Source of the DNA: Streptomyces sp. Root1304
GTDB taxonomy: Bacteria > Actinomycetota > Actinomycetes > Streptomycetales > Streptomycetaceae
Direction: 5' to 3'
Assembly (NCBI RefSeq): GCF_001426405.1
Contig: NZ_LMEP01000023.1
Span: 482,940-546,939, forward strand
DNA length: 64,000 nt
Under the pieces are notes generated by a model. That model made no database searches. It was not told where the DNA came from and worked only from the letters and a program-made list of their open reading frames with translations. The position numbers were made by a program, and so were the translations under genes. Below, in pieces: positions 27,401 to 35,892 of this stretch (the first letter of the stretch is position 1; each line of letters begins with the position of its first letter).

Positions 27401-28226
27401 CATGGAACGCGCCGACCACGGCGGCGACCCGGCGCCCGCCCGCCGAGGCCGCCGCGACGACCTGCCGCATCCGGGCCTCGCGCGCCAGATCGGTGGCGGG
27501 CACCTCGGAGTCCGTACGCAGGGCCCAGCCCACGCCCAGGGCCGCGCGGCGCACGGCCTCGGCGGGGCAGCCGGGAGCGAGGACCTCCACGGCCCTGTCC
27601 CACATGTCCTCACCGTCCCGGCCGGTGCCGGCGGCCGCGAGCGCCGCCGCGAAGGACCGGCGGCTCACCCGCTCGCCCGACTCCGAACCGTCGGGACGGA
27701 CACTCTCCTCGGCATCCGCGCCGCCCACCCCGCTGCCGGCCGCATCAACGGAACCCGAACCCGTGACATCGACAGTTTCCCCGTCACCGCCGAAACCCGC
27801 GGCATCGACGGATTCCCCGTCGTCACCAGATCCCGTACGACCACCCGACGCGGGCGTGCCCTCCAGTGACCAGCCCGGATCGCCCAACGGCAGGTCGCAG
27901 CACACCACCTCCGCCCCGCGCTCCCGCGCCCATCGCACCGCCGCCAGCTCCGGGGAGAAGTCCGCGAAGGGGTAGAACGACAGGCGTCCGCCCTCGCCCG
28001 CCCCGGCCAGGGCGACCGGGGCGACGGTCTCGGGGTCCGCCAGGTGCTCCAGCCACAGCTGGAAGTCGGCCGGCAGCTCCACACACACCACCTCGGCGCC
28101 CGCCTCGTCCAGCAGGGCGGGCACCACCGCGGCCAGCGCCGGACTGTGGTGCCGTACTCCGAGCAGGTACGGCTCGCGCGACGCGGCCAACTCGTCCACG
28201 GCCGCCCGCGGATCGACGCTCGTCAA
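24441..28226 (-). CDS. DUF5682-VWA fusion protein (YehM-YehP-like)
   Basis: This protein has about 1261 residues. The N-terminal part opens with YLLGVRHHSPALAAVV, typical of DUF5682, and continues through a long helical region. The C-terminal 165 residues are a von Willebrand A domain with MIDAS motif DVSGSM at about 1102-1107, a Thr in GGGTHIAAG and SDFEEG. In E. coli these parts are separate proteins (YehM, YehP). VWA proteins commonly partner MoxR ATPases as metal-dependent adaptors. The likely start is the TTG at 28226, overlapping the moxR stop as TTGA with GGGAG upstream; a GTG at 28262 is the alternative. Two Gly/Asp/Ser-rich linkers are present. Confidence 0.88.
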   Translation of the reverse strand: MTSVDPRAAVDELAASREPYLLGVRHHSPALAAVVPALLDEAGAEVVCVELPADFQLWLEHLADPETVAPVALAGAGEGGRLSFYPFADFSPELAAVRWARERGAEVVCCDLPLGDPGWSLEGTPASGGRTGSGDDGESVDAAGFGGDGETVDVTGSGSVDAAGSGVGGADAEESVRPDGSESGERVSRRSFAAALAAAGTGRDGEDMWDRAVEVLAPGCPAEAVRRAALGVGWALRTDSEVPATDLAREARMRQVVAAASAGGRRVAAVVGAFHAPALTAIPDAYPEVGTDEDVRTDTDAEPRTVARARTAPGIDASTGPGAVTAAVTSFVPYSFDLLDSRSGYPAGIRDPLWQQAVLGAAGDADRIREAAAAAVTGVCREMRRAGHTAGTGEAAETLRLACDLATLRGLPAPGRGELLEAVTTVLGQGEPLGRGRALARALEAVFVGSTRGRVTPRAPRSGLGPSVEDELAGLRLPGAGESEPREVRLDPLRSPLDGRREVLLQRLLVIGASYGEPLTVAATGDGTALGTKWRLRWTPSVSARLDLAGVRGVTAAQASAGALGETARREAADGGPTPAQILTGLTAAVRCDLPDLVDARLHEAGDVLPDTAELPELLEALDLLEGIRRGHHPGTTQHARAMADALTGELLDAAVRSLPGLAGSDNAADARALVALADRTAARHLGLRLDRALDELASGAAPLMQGAALAVRVVLDLDPAAGLGERVADWLDGATAPATRRALTKRVAGLLTAAGPLLQASPDALTPLLDGVEALVDQEFLDRLPALRGGFDALTPAARDRLLATVTERLGDRLDLSLDAPPELLALWAAADAAGLAALKSLASAVPEVSEGPRAATDAGDAGDTAAAEARRTAIIEAQKPDGASERLLGHADRWRLLLGRHKERLSADARRYAHALDELYGGGRGEGADDVDGGASGQGGGQDASFPTAREWSQELEALFGADVREEVLAEAADAGRSDVLTQLDPAAVRPSVELLSSVLSLAGGMPEAQLARLRPLVKRLVDELARELATRLRPALSGLATPRPTRRPGGRLDLARTLRANLAHARRTGDGRVVVVPERPVFSTRASKEADWRLILVVDVSGSMEASVIWSALTAAVLGGVPTLSTHFLAFSTQVVDLTDRVDDPLSLLLEVRVGGGTHIAAGLAHARSLITVPSRTLVVVVSDFEEGQPLSGLLGEVRALASSGAHLLGCAALDDAGTPRYSVPVARQLVAAGMPVAALSPLALARWVGDRLRGEAR

Positions 28227-29377
28227 CGCAGGCTCCCGCGCAGGTCCCAGAGCCGACGCCACATCGCCGAGCCGCCCTCGGCCCGGCGACGGACCGGGCC
28301 GTCCCAGTACCCCAGGAGCCGGGCGTGGTCGGCCGGATCGTCCTTCCGCACGACACCCAGCAGGTGGCCCGGCAGCAGGTCGAGAACGTCCCCGCTCGGC
28401 AGGTACGCGGCCGCGACGCCCAGCGACGCCGCCACCTGCACGGCCTCGGCCGTGGACATCACCGTGCCCGGCCGCTCGACGTCCCAGCCCTCGGTGGAGC
28501 GACCGGAACGGAGGTCCCGGAAGACGGTGACGAGCGCGTCGAGGACGGCATCGTCCACTCCGAAGGACGCACCGGCCCGCTGGACCGCCGCGACGGCCTG
28601 ACGCCGGATCAGGACGGCCTCGGCGTCGGCGTCCGCGATCGGCCCGACCGTCTCGAAGTTGAACCGGCGCTTCAGCGCCGCGGACATCTCGGAGACCCCG
28701 CGGTCGCGCAGGTTGGCGGTGGCGATGACGGTGAAGCCCGGTGCGGCGCCGACCACCCCGTCCTCGGTGGCGGTGAGTTCGGGCACGGTGATCCGGCGGT
28801 CGGACAGGATGGACACGAGGGCGTCCTGCACCTCGGGCAGGCAGCGGGTGATCTCCTCGACGCGCACCACGCGTCCGGTACGCATGGCGGCGAGCACGGG
28901 GGAGTCGACCAGGGCCTGCGGGGTCGGCCCCTGCGCGAGCAGGAGGGCGTAGTTCCAGCCGTAGCGGAACGCGTCCTCCGTGGTGCCCGCCGTCCCCTGC
29001 ACGGTCAGGGCGCTCGTCCCGCTGACCGCGGCGGCGAGCAGCTCCGACAGCATCGACTTGGCGGTACCGGGCTCGCCGGTGAGCAGCAGTCCGCGCTCTC
29101 CGGCGAGGGTGACCACACAGCGCTCCACCAGGGCGCGTTCACCGACGAACTTCGGAGCGATCTCGAGCTTCGACGGCAGTCCGGCCTGCCGCTTGGGCAG
29201 GACGAGTTCCACGCCCTCGCTGCCGCACACGAACGTGACGACGGCGCGCGGAGTCAGCGCCCAGCCGGGCGGACGCGGGCCCGGGTCCTGAGCGGCGAGG
29301 AAGGCGAGCTCGGCGGCGTGGCGCTCCTCGGCCGGCTGGACCTGCCGGGCGGGCACGGCCTGTGCGGTGACGGTCAT
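28223..29377 (-). CDS. MoxR-type AAA+ ATPase (YehL-like)
   Basis: This 384-residue AAA+ ATPase has Walker A GEPGTAKS (101-108), a Walker B-like VVRVEEITR, sensor 1 region IATANLRDRG and arginine-finger stretch ALKRRFNFE. MoxR ATPases form hexamers that remodel partner complexes through a VWA protein. The ATG at 29377 has GGAGGAATT about seven bases upstream, the best ribosome binding site in the locus, so the moxR-VWA-SWIM trio may be a transcription unit with its own promoter in the 376-bp gap. It overlaps the VWA gene by 4 bp. Confidence 0.92.
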   Translation of the reverse strand: MTVTAQAVPARQVQPAEERHAAELAFLAAQDPGPRPPGWALTPRAVVTFVCGSEGVELVLPKRQAGLPSKLEIAPKFVGERALVERCVVTLAGERGLLLTGEPGTAKSMLSELLAAAVSGTSALTVQGTAGTTEDAFRYGWNYALLLAQGPTPQALVDSPVLAAMRTGRVVRVEEITRCLPEVQDALVSILSDRRITVPELTATEDGVVGAAPGFTVIATANLRDRGVSEMSAALKRRFNFETVGPIADADAEAVLIRRQAVAAVQRAGASFGVDDAVLDALVTVFRDLRSGRSTEGWDVERPGTVMSTAEAVQVAASLGVAAAYLPSGDVLDLLPGHLLGVVRKDDPADHARLLGYWDGPVRRRAEGGSAMWRRLWDLRGSLR

Positions 29378-29753
29378 TCGGGAATTCCTCCGGGTGTGCG
29401 AGACGAAAGGGATACAGCTGCGCATGCGGATACGAGCACGAGAGCCGGCGCGGGGACGAACGGGCCTCGGGGACGGGACTCCGTGGAGCCACGGACCAAG
29501 GCGCGGAGCCATGGATGAAGGCGCGGACAGAGGGAGAAGGGACGGACGGGCCGTGGACCGGGCGAGAGAAGGCACCGGGCGCGGTCGCCCGGTGCGGCGC
29601 ACACCGAGGACGGAGTGCGCCGCACCGACACGGCAGTCCGGGCGACACCACCGCGGGCACCGGCCCGGCCGGCCAGGACCCATCGCCTCACGGCCCCGCC
29701 CCGGCCCCGGGACCGGCGGGCGACACCCCGCCGGTCCCAGCCCCGTCACCCCC
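29378..29753. other. 376-bp spacer with a 20-bp tandem duplication upstream of moxR
   Basis: No gene is supported here. Units 29485-29504 and 29505-29524 are tandem copies agreeing at 17 of 20 positions. The gap probably holds the promoter for the moxR-VWA-SWIM genes. Confidence 0.5.
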
Positions 29754-32700
29754 TCATCGACGTCGTCTCGTCCGTCGCACCTTCAGCTCCTCGAACCGCG
29801 GAACATCACCGTCGACGATCCGCTGCCACGCCCGCGCGAACAACTCCGCCGTGGGTTCGACCGGCACCAGGGAGCCCAGTACCGGACGGTTGCCCGCCAC
29901 CAGCCCGTACATCGGCAGCTTCCACTGCTCGACGGGCAGCACCGGCGTCGCCTGTTCGACCCAGGCACCGGGCAGGAACAGCGAGCGTCCCGCCCTGGCC
30001 CGTACGGCCGAGACGACCAGGTCGCCGGCCTCCAGCTCGGCGCGCGCCGCCTTGAGACGGGCCGGCTTCCACCCCGTCCACCGCGCCGTGTTCCGGTCGG
30101 TCGGGTCGGGCATGGCCAGCAGCATCAGGTACACCGTGGCCGCGTCCGCCCCCAGACCGTGGGCCTCGGCGACCTCCGCCACGAGCGCGGGCACCGAACG
30201 CGACGGATCCTGCGGCCACCAGGTGCCGTCCTGACCGGTCTCGCCGGCCGCGGGCGCGCCCGGATCGGCCAGCAGCCGCGCGAACACCGGATCGTGCGCG
30301 CGCAGCAGCGCCGCCTCCACCGCGGTCTGCTGCTGGTCCGGGTCCCGCAGCGCCACCAGGTACGGATCGGACCCGGTGGAGTCGAGCAGTGACGTCCGCA
30401 GCGCCGGCTGGGGCTGGTTGTCCTGCGTGGCCAGGAGCACCGCGCCGTACCGCTCGTGATCGGGTGCACTCTCGGTCGGCGCGCCCGCCACCTTGCGGAA
30501 CTCCGGGAGGCTCGTATAGCGCCCCACGGACAACAGCAGGTCGGGCGAGGCGAGCCGCTGCCGCACAGCGGTGAGCGCACCGGGGAGTGCCGCCCGTACG
30601 GGATCACCGGCGGGCAGCCGGTGGGCCAGCCACGCGGTGAGGCTCATCGAACCCGTGAGCACCGATGTGGTGAACGGGTTGTCGGCCGGGGCCACGGTCA
30701 CCGGCCGGTCGCCCTCGATGTGCCACGCCACGTCGACGCTCAGCTCCGGGGACGCCGAGGGGTCGATCAGTGCCGGAAGCGCCCGGTGCACGGACCAGCC
30801 GCTGCGCGCGGCGCGCGTGGCCTCCGTGGCGAGCCAGTCGGGGACCTGCGCACGCCGCCCCACACGGGCGTTCCACACGGCTGCCGCCGCCGCCACGTCG
30901 GGCCCCACGCTCCACAGCAGCGACGGGTCTTCGGGGAGCAGCGCCGCGACCACGGCCCTGCGCACCTCGATGGAGAGCGCCCGCAGCTCGTCGCGCGCCA
31001 GTCGCGCCTCGGCCACCTTCAGGCCGAGGGTCTTGCGCAGGTCCGCCGGAAGGAAGTTGTTCTCCCAGGTGTCCACATCGGGCATGCCCACGATGACGAG
31101 CCGGGCCAGCGCACCGGACACCCCGGTGAGCCGCCCGAACTCCTCCGCCGCCTCCGGAACGAAGGAGACCGCCGTACGGTTCGACGCCTCCCGCAGGAAG
31201 GCGGCCAGCCAGTCGGCGCCCCGCGCGCGGTCACCGACCGGTGCCTCGGCGCGCAGGGTGTAGGGGCCGGGCACCTCGAACCGACCGCTCGGGTCGTACA
31301 GCAGCGCCCCGAACTCCCGTCCGTCGGGCACGCTCTCGTTGTGCTCCGTGATGCCGAGCACCGATCCCCCGCCGAGCGGCAGGACGGAGCGGTGCCACAT
31401 CCCGTGCTCCCGGCCGTCCGGGTTGTGCAGGTGCGACGAGCCGAGGTGGACCGTCACCCTTCGCCAGTGTCCGGCCGACCCTGCCGTGGAGGCCAGTCCC
31501 AGCGCGTCGATCCGACCGAGGACGCCGAGCAGCGCGGCCCGGTGCTCGTCCGTGCTGCCGGGAGCGATGGCGCGGTACGCGAGGGCGGCCGGCTCGTCGA
31601 GGAGGGAGGTGAAAGGCAGCCCGGAGTACGGCAGCGACGGCAGGTCGAAGTGCGTCTGCCCCGGTCGAGCCGTGGCGTCCGTGTCGGCCCGTGCCGACGC
31701 CAGCCCCTCCAGGAAGCGGTGGGCGAGGTCCTCGTCGGAGCCCAGACGGTAGTACCCGGAGCTCATGACGCCGCTCAGCGCCGTACCGAGCAGGCGGTCG
31801 GCCGGGCCTTCCCGCCGGACCACCTCCCGCTCGGCGGCCGGGTCGAGCCGCGCGGCCACGGAGTCCAGGGCCTTCTGCTGCTGCACGGCGAAGTGCAGCA
31901 CCTTCACGACTCCCGCGATCAGATCGGGCGCGGAGATCCCCGGCAGCGCGGAGCTCACCAGCTCCGGCAGGTCCGCCGCACGCTCCGCGGCGGCAGCCGC
32001 CTTCAGGAGCGTGCCGGCCGTCCCGGCGTCCGCCCGGCGCAGCGCGGCGGACCCCGCCGCGTCCCGCGTGCGCAGCGCGTACAGGTGGGACAGGGGCGGC
32101 AGGGGCGCGCCGGCCGTTCCGTACAGCTGGTTCAGATTGCCGTCGGTCTTCGCCGTGACCACGCCGTCCGGGTCGGTGAGCGACAGCACCCGCCACTGTT
32201 GGGACACGGCCCTCGGCCGGTCGTCACCGGGGAACGAGACCGCCGCGAGCGGCGCGTCGGAGCCCTCGGGCAGGACGACGCGGCGCCCGGCCGTGTCCTC
32301 CGCCTGCCAGCTCTTGTCGGGCAGCCGTACGACACGCCAGCCCAGCAGCCCGTCCGGCCACGTGCCGAGCACCGAACCCTCGACCGCCGGAGCCGGGCGC
32401 AGCCACGAGGTGTGCGCGAGCAGTTCGGCGCCCGAACCGTGGGAACGCAGCGCGTCGGCGAGGAACCCGGGCTGCGACCGCCGGCCGTACCCGCCCTGGA
32501 CCGGGTCGTACTCGACCCAGCCGTTCGGGCCCTGCCGCTCCTCCGACTCCCACACCCAGTACGCCGTCCCGTCGGACACCAGCGCCCGCTCCCCGGGCAC
32601 CTTCGTGTCACCGCGGTGCAGCACCCCTCCGCCGGTGGTGCGGCCCCCGCCGGGCAGCGGCAGACTGACGTGAGAGGAACGCATGGACCAGAATTCGGCG

Positions 32701-34667
32701 CCGCCGTCCAGGGTGAACACCACGTCGGGCGCGGTGTGCCAGTAACCCTGCGCCTCGCCGGACCGCCCGTAGAACCGCCAGAACACCATCAGGGCGCCGT
32801 CCACGTAGTGGAACCCCATCCGACGGTGCTGCCCCGACGGCAGCCGCAGATCGTGGGTGAGCACGGTCGAGTCGGCGTCGATGACCCGCACCTGTACGTC
32901 ATTGGCCACGATGAGGTACGGCCAGGCCTCGACGACGGTCAGTCCGTCGAGCCCGGCGCGCCCGGGAGCCAGCTCGGCGAGCGCCTCCTCCCACGCCGAC
33001 CAGCGGAGTTCCTCCCACAGACCGCCGCGCAGGGTGCGTGCCAAGGTCTCGCCGAGGTCGGCGGCCGCCGCCGCCGCGACCTCCTGCGGTGCGAGCGCGA
33101 GGGCCTCGACGGGCAGCCACGTCAGGCGCGCGATGGCACCCGGAAGCCCCGGCAGCCCCGCCGCCGTCGAACCGCGGGCGACATCGCGTACCCACTCCGC
33201 GAGCATCGGGCGGCCACCGGGCGACTCGGCGAGCCGCCGCAGCACGTACGCGTCGTCGGACGAACCGTTGAACCCGTTCGCGCCGGCGCGGAACGCGGGA
33301 CGGAAGCGGGGGTCGGCGGCGAGGGCGACCAGATCACGGCGGTGCTCGCCGCGCGCCCAGTCCGCCAGACCCAGGGCCTCGTCCCGCCGGTTGCGACCGG
33401 GCGCCACCGGGTCGGCGACCGGAATCTCCAGCGCGAGCAGCAGGTCCAGCAGGTCCACGTCCTCGACGCCGATCCGCAGCGCGTCCTCGCCGTCGGTCCG
33501 GGCCGCGAGGTCGGACCGCAGCCGCCCCGCCGCCCGGCTCACCAGGTCCAGCAGGACCGCCGGAGTCGGGCGGGCGCCCCAGCCCCTGTGCCGGGCGGCG
33601 TGGAAACGCTCCAGCCAGCCGGCCGCACCGTCGGCGCAGCTCTCCTCCGGCGCGACGTCCGTGGCGGTGAGACCCTTGTCGGCCCCGGACTCCACCAGGA
33701 TGTCCAGCCACAGGTCACTGAGTTCGACCTCGTTGCCCGGCGGCGTCATCGACAGCAGCGTGCCGCGCACGGACGGGACGCGGCGGGCGAGCGCGACCAG
33801 CGCGGCGCGGTGCGCCTTCCACCATCCGGCGGCCGCCCGCAGCGTCGCCGGGAGGGGGAGGAGCTCGGCGAGGTAGTCCTGTTCCTCCTCGCTGCCGGAC
33901 AGACCCGCGGCGCGGGCAAGCCGCCGCAGCTCCACGGCGGCCTGGGCGGACGGGGCGAGCCCGCCGGCGGTCCGGCGCACACACAGCCGCCGGAAACGCT
34001 CGTATGCCTCGGCGGGTTCCAGCCGGGCCGACAGCTCCTTGCCGTAGCTCGTGAGCACCTTCACCGGCAGCGCGCCGGCCAGGGCGAACTCGAGGAACAC
34101 GGCGTCGAGCCGGTCCTCGTCGACCGACAGCCCGTGCTGCGCCTCGCTGCTGCGGGCGCGCCCGAACAACTGGCCCGCGTACGTCGCGTTCTCGACGCCG
34201 AGGAAGACCCGGGCGGACTGCTCGTAGAAGACGGGCAGGAAATGCGGAACGGCGGAGGCGAGACGTCCGGCCAGTTCGTGGCAGGCGTCCAGGGCGGCCT
34301 TCGGCTTGGTCTTCGCCTGTCGGGCCAGCCGGTCCAGCTCCGGCACGACCGCCAGCGCGTGATGCCCGTCCGCCGGGTGATGCACGAGCACCCACTCGGG
34401 GAAGCCCAGTTCCTGGCGCTGTCCGAGACCCACCACGACCGGGTCCCCGTGCGGTTCGAGGCCGAGGAAGCCCGTGGCGAGGTCCTCGGCGGGGCCGAGT
34501 TCGGCGGCGGCGAGCCGGACGACGACCCGCTCCTCCCCGAGCACCGCGTGCCGGTACGTGCGCGCGGTCAGCTCGACCGCCGCGTCGCCCGCCCCCTCGG
34601 CGTCGGCCGGGAGCACCGCTCCGGCCTTCAGCAGCTCCCTGTTGTCGGAAACGGTCGTGCCGGTCAC
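29754..34667 (-). CDS. Very large protein of unknown fold in the MoxR/VWA/DUF4132 locus
   Basis: This 1637-residue protein is one of the longest in the window. I recognise no catalytic motif and no signal peptide or membrane span. The first 550 residues look mainly helical, and about 560-900 is rich in aromatic beta-strand runs (for example WPYLIVANDVQVRVID, GFHYVDGALMVFWRFYG), suggesting a propeller-like or sandwich part. The remainder is helical, ending in a basic RRTRRRR tail. The GTG at 34667 overlaps the DUF4132 stop as GTGA, so the two proteins are translationally coupled and probably act together, perhaps as the large scaffold of a complex. Confidence 0.8.
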   Translation of the reverse strand: MTGTTVSDNRELLKAGAVLPADAEGAGDAAVELTARTYRHAVLGEERVVVRLAAAELGPAEDLATGFLGLEPHGDPVVVGLGQRQELGFPEWVLVHHPADGHHALAVVPELDRLARQAKTKPKAALDACHELAGRLASAVPHFLPVFYEQSARVFLGVENATYAGQLFGRARSSEAQHGLSVDEDRLDAVFLEFALAGALPVKVLTSYGKELSARLEPAEAYERFRRLCVRRTAGGLAPSAQAAVELRRLARAAGLSGSEEEQDYLAELLPLPATLRAAAGWWKAHRAALVALARRVPSVRGTLLSMTPPGNEVELSDLWLDILVESGADKGLTATDVAPEESCADGAAGWLERFHAARHRGWGARPTPAVLLDLVSRAAGRLRSDLAARTDGEDALRIGVEDVDLLDLLLALEIPVADPVAPGRNRRDEALGLADWARGEHRRDLVALAADPRFRPAFRAGANGFNGSSDDAYVLRRLAESPGGRPMLAEWVRDVARGSTAAGLPGLPGAIARLTWLPVEALALAPQEVAAAAAADLGETLARTLRGGLWEELRWSAWEEALAELAPGRAGLDGLTVVEAWPYLIVANDVQVRVIDADSTVLTHDLRLPSGQHRRMGFHYVDGALMVFWRFYGRSGEAQGYWHTAPDVVFTLDGGAEFWSMRSSHVSLPLPGGGRTTGGGVLHRGDTKVPGERALVSDGTAYWVWESEERQGPNGWVEYDPVQGGYGRRSQPGFLADALRSHGSGAELLAHTSWLRPAPAVEGSVLGTWPDGLLGWRVVRLPDKSWQAEDTAGRRVVLPEGSDAPLAAVSFPGDDRPRAVSQQWRVLSLTDPDGVVTAKTDGNLNQLYGTAGAPLPPLSHLYALRTRDAAGSAALRRADAGTAGTLLKAAAAAERAADLPELVSSALPGISAPDLIAGVVKVLHFAVQQQKALDSVAARLDPAAEREVVRREGPADRLLGTALSGVMSSGYYRLGSDEDLAHRFLEGLASARADTDATARPGQTHFDLPSLPYSGLPFTSLLDEPAALAYRAIAPGSTDEHRAALLGVLGRIDALGLASTAGSAGHWRRVTVHLGSSHLHNPDGREHGMWHRSVLPLGGGSVLGITEHNESVPDGREFGALLYDPSGRFEVPGPYTLRAEAPVGDRARGADWLAAFLREASNRTAVSFVPEAAEEFGRLTGVSGALARLVIVGMPDVDTWENNFLPADLRKTLGLKVAEARLARDELRALSIEVRRAVVAALLPEDPSLLWSVGPDVAAAAAVWNARVGRRAQVPDWLATEATRAARSGWSVHRALPALIDPSASPELSVDVAWHIEGDRPVTVAPADNPFTTSVLTGSMSLTAWLAHRLPAGDPVRAALPGALTAVRQRLASPDLLLSVGRYTSLPEFRKVAGAPTESAPDHERYGAVLLATQDNQPQPALRTSLLDSTGSDPYLVALRDPDQQQTAVEAALLRAHDPVFARLLADPGAPAAGETGQDGTWWPQDPSRSVPALVAEVAEAHGLGADAATVYLMLLAMPDPTDRNTARWTGWKPARLKAARAELEAGDLVVSAVRARAGRSLFLPGAWVEQATPVLPVEQWKLPMYGLVAGNRPVLGSLVPVEPTAELFARAWQRIVDGDVPRFEELKVRRTRRRR

Positions 34668-35521
34668 GCGTCCTCACCCTCTTCGATCGTGCGGCCGGCG
34701 TACAGCGCCGCGGCCATGCGCATGCCCTCGGACCAGGCCACCGGCCCGACCTCGCTCAGCCGCACCGCGCGGCCGTCCTTGTCGTGCCAGCCCAGGGCCC
34801 CGGTCTCCGACTCCCCGTCCCAGTACGGTTCGCCGATCCAGACGGACGCCTCCGTGCCGCGGCCCCCGTCGCGCACCTTGCACGTGGCGTAGCCGCCGGA
34901 CACGCGGTATCCGAGCGCCGTGGCCCGCGCCGCGAGCCCGAAACGCGAAGCGAACTTCCCGCCCGCGTAGTCCCGTACCTCCGTCGCCGCCGCCGCGTGC
35001 CCGGCGGACGGCTTGACCCAGGTCGCCCGGTGGATCTGCTCCACCCGCTGGGTGATGCCGAGTTCGGCCGCGAAGTCCCGCACGTCGTCCAGATCGGGCA
35101 GCAGCACGGGATGGGGGAGGGTCACCGTACGCGGCGACAGCCGTACGGTCTCGCCGTCCAGGTCCACCACCTTCAGCTCGCCGTCCGGGGTGACGTCGCG
35201 GAGGAAGCCGACCTCGTCCGGGTCGTCGCCCACCACCGCCATGTCACGGAGTGCGGACTGCCACGCCTCGTCCGGCCACACCCGGGCGATCAGCGCGCTG
35301 GGCACGGGCAGCGAGGACACCATCCAGGTGTCGACCTGCGCCACGCAAGCGGCCGCGTGCCGGTCCAGCCATTCGGCGAGCCGCCGCAGCCGGTCGGCCT
35401 CGGGATGGTCGCGCAGAGCCTTCGGGAGGCTCTTCAACTGCCGCCCCCCGGAACGCCGGGCGACCACCCGTCCGTCATCGAGGGTGATCTCGTATTCCTC
35501 ACCCGCTGCAAGCCACGCCAT
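34664..35521 (-). CDS. DUF4132-domain protein (MolR/YehI C-terminal-like)
   Basis: This 285-residue protein corresponds to the DUF4132 region found at the C-terminus of E. coli YehI/MolR, with an alternating Trp/Asp-rich pattern such as LPDLDDVRDFAAELGITQ. Its function is unknown; in E. coli the domain is joined to a WGR domain, which is absent here. The ATG at 35521 has GGAGGGG eight bases upstream. It is the first gene of the five-gene locus, and its stop overlaps the large downstream gene. Confidence 0.75.
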   Translation of the reverse strand: MAWLAAGEEYEITLDDGRVVARRSGGRQLKSLPKALRDHPEADRLRRLAEWLDRHAAACVAQVDTWMVSSLPVPSALIARVWPDEAWQSALRDMAVVGDDPDEVGFLRDVTPDGELKVVDLDGETVRLSPRTVTLPHPVLLPDLDDVRDFAAELGITQRVEQIHRATWVKPSAGHAAAATEVRDYAGGKFASRFGLAARATALGYRVSGGYATCKVRDGGRGTEASVWIGEPYWDGESETGALGWHDKDGRAVRLSEVGPVAWSEGMRMAAALYAGRTIEEGEDA

Positions 35522-35676
35522 GAGCCGTGCCCCTCCGCCTGTCCGGTCAGAATCCGCGCAGCTCGAAACAAGGGGACGAAGCCCCTGAACTGCGATATGC
35601 CCGGAGACTATCCATGGCCACTGACAACGCCCGCCCGGGTGCCTGAGGCGGCGGTGGACCCCGCCCCTGACACGGG
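35522..35676. other. Spacer upstream of the DUF4132 gene
   Basis: No gene is seen. Promoter elements of the five-gene locus are expected here. An AT-richer stretch (GATATGCCCGGAGACTAT) at about 35592-35612 is a possible promoter core. Confidence 0.3.
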
Positions 35677-35718
35677 CCCGCCCCCTCGCGCCCCGCTCGG
35701 CGGGGGAGGGGGCGGGCG
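35677..35718. terminator. Hairpin terminator after the M15 peptidase gene
   Basis: GCCCGCCCCCTC (35677-35688) and GAGGGGGCGGGC (35707-35718) form a perfect 12-bp GC stem with an 18-nt loop, about 175 bp beyond the M15 peptidase stop and before the DUF4132 operon. Streptomyces terminators often lack a U-tract. Confidence 0.6.
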
Positions 35719-35892
35719 GGCGCAGGGCCGGGAACGCGGGGGGCGGAGCCGGGTCGGCCACGAGCCGGGCCCGAACGGAAGACACGAGGTCAGGGACAGG
35801 TCAGGGACGGCCCGGAGACGAGTCCGGGACCGGCCGAGGAAGAATCAGGGACCGGTCAGGGTCGCATCGTGTACGCGACGGGTGAGCACGCG

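Noticed and set aside
30456..34892. 1478-codon plus-strand open frame opposite the giant gene
   Set aside because: It is low-complexity and antisense to a frame with sensible composition, a GTGA overlap and normal third-position GC.
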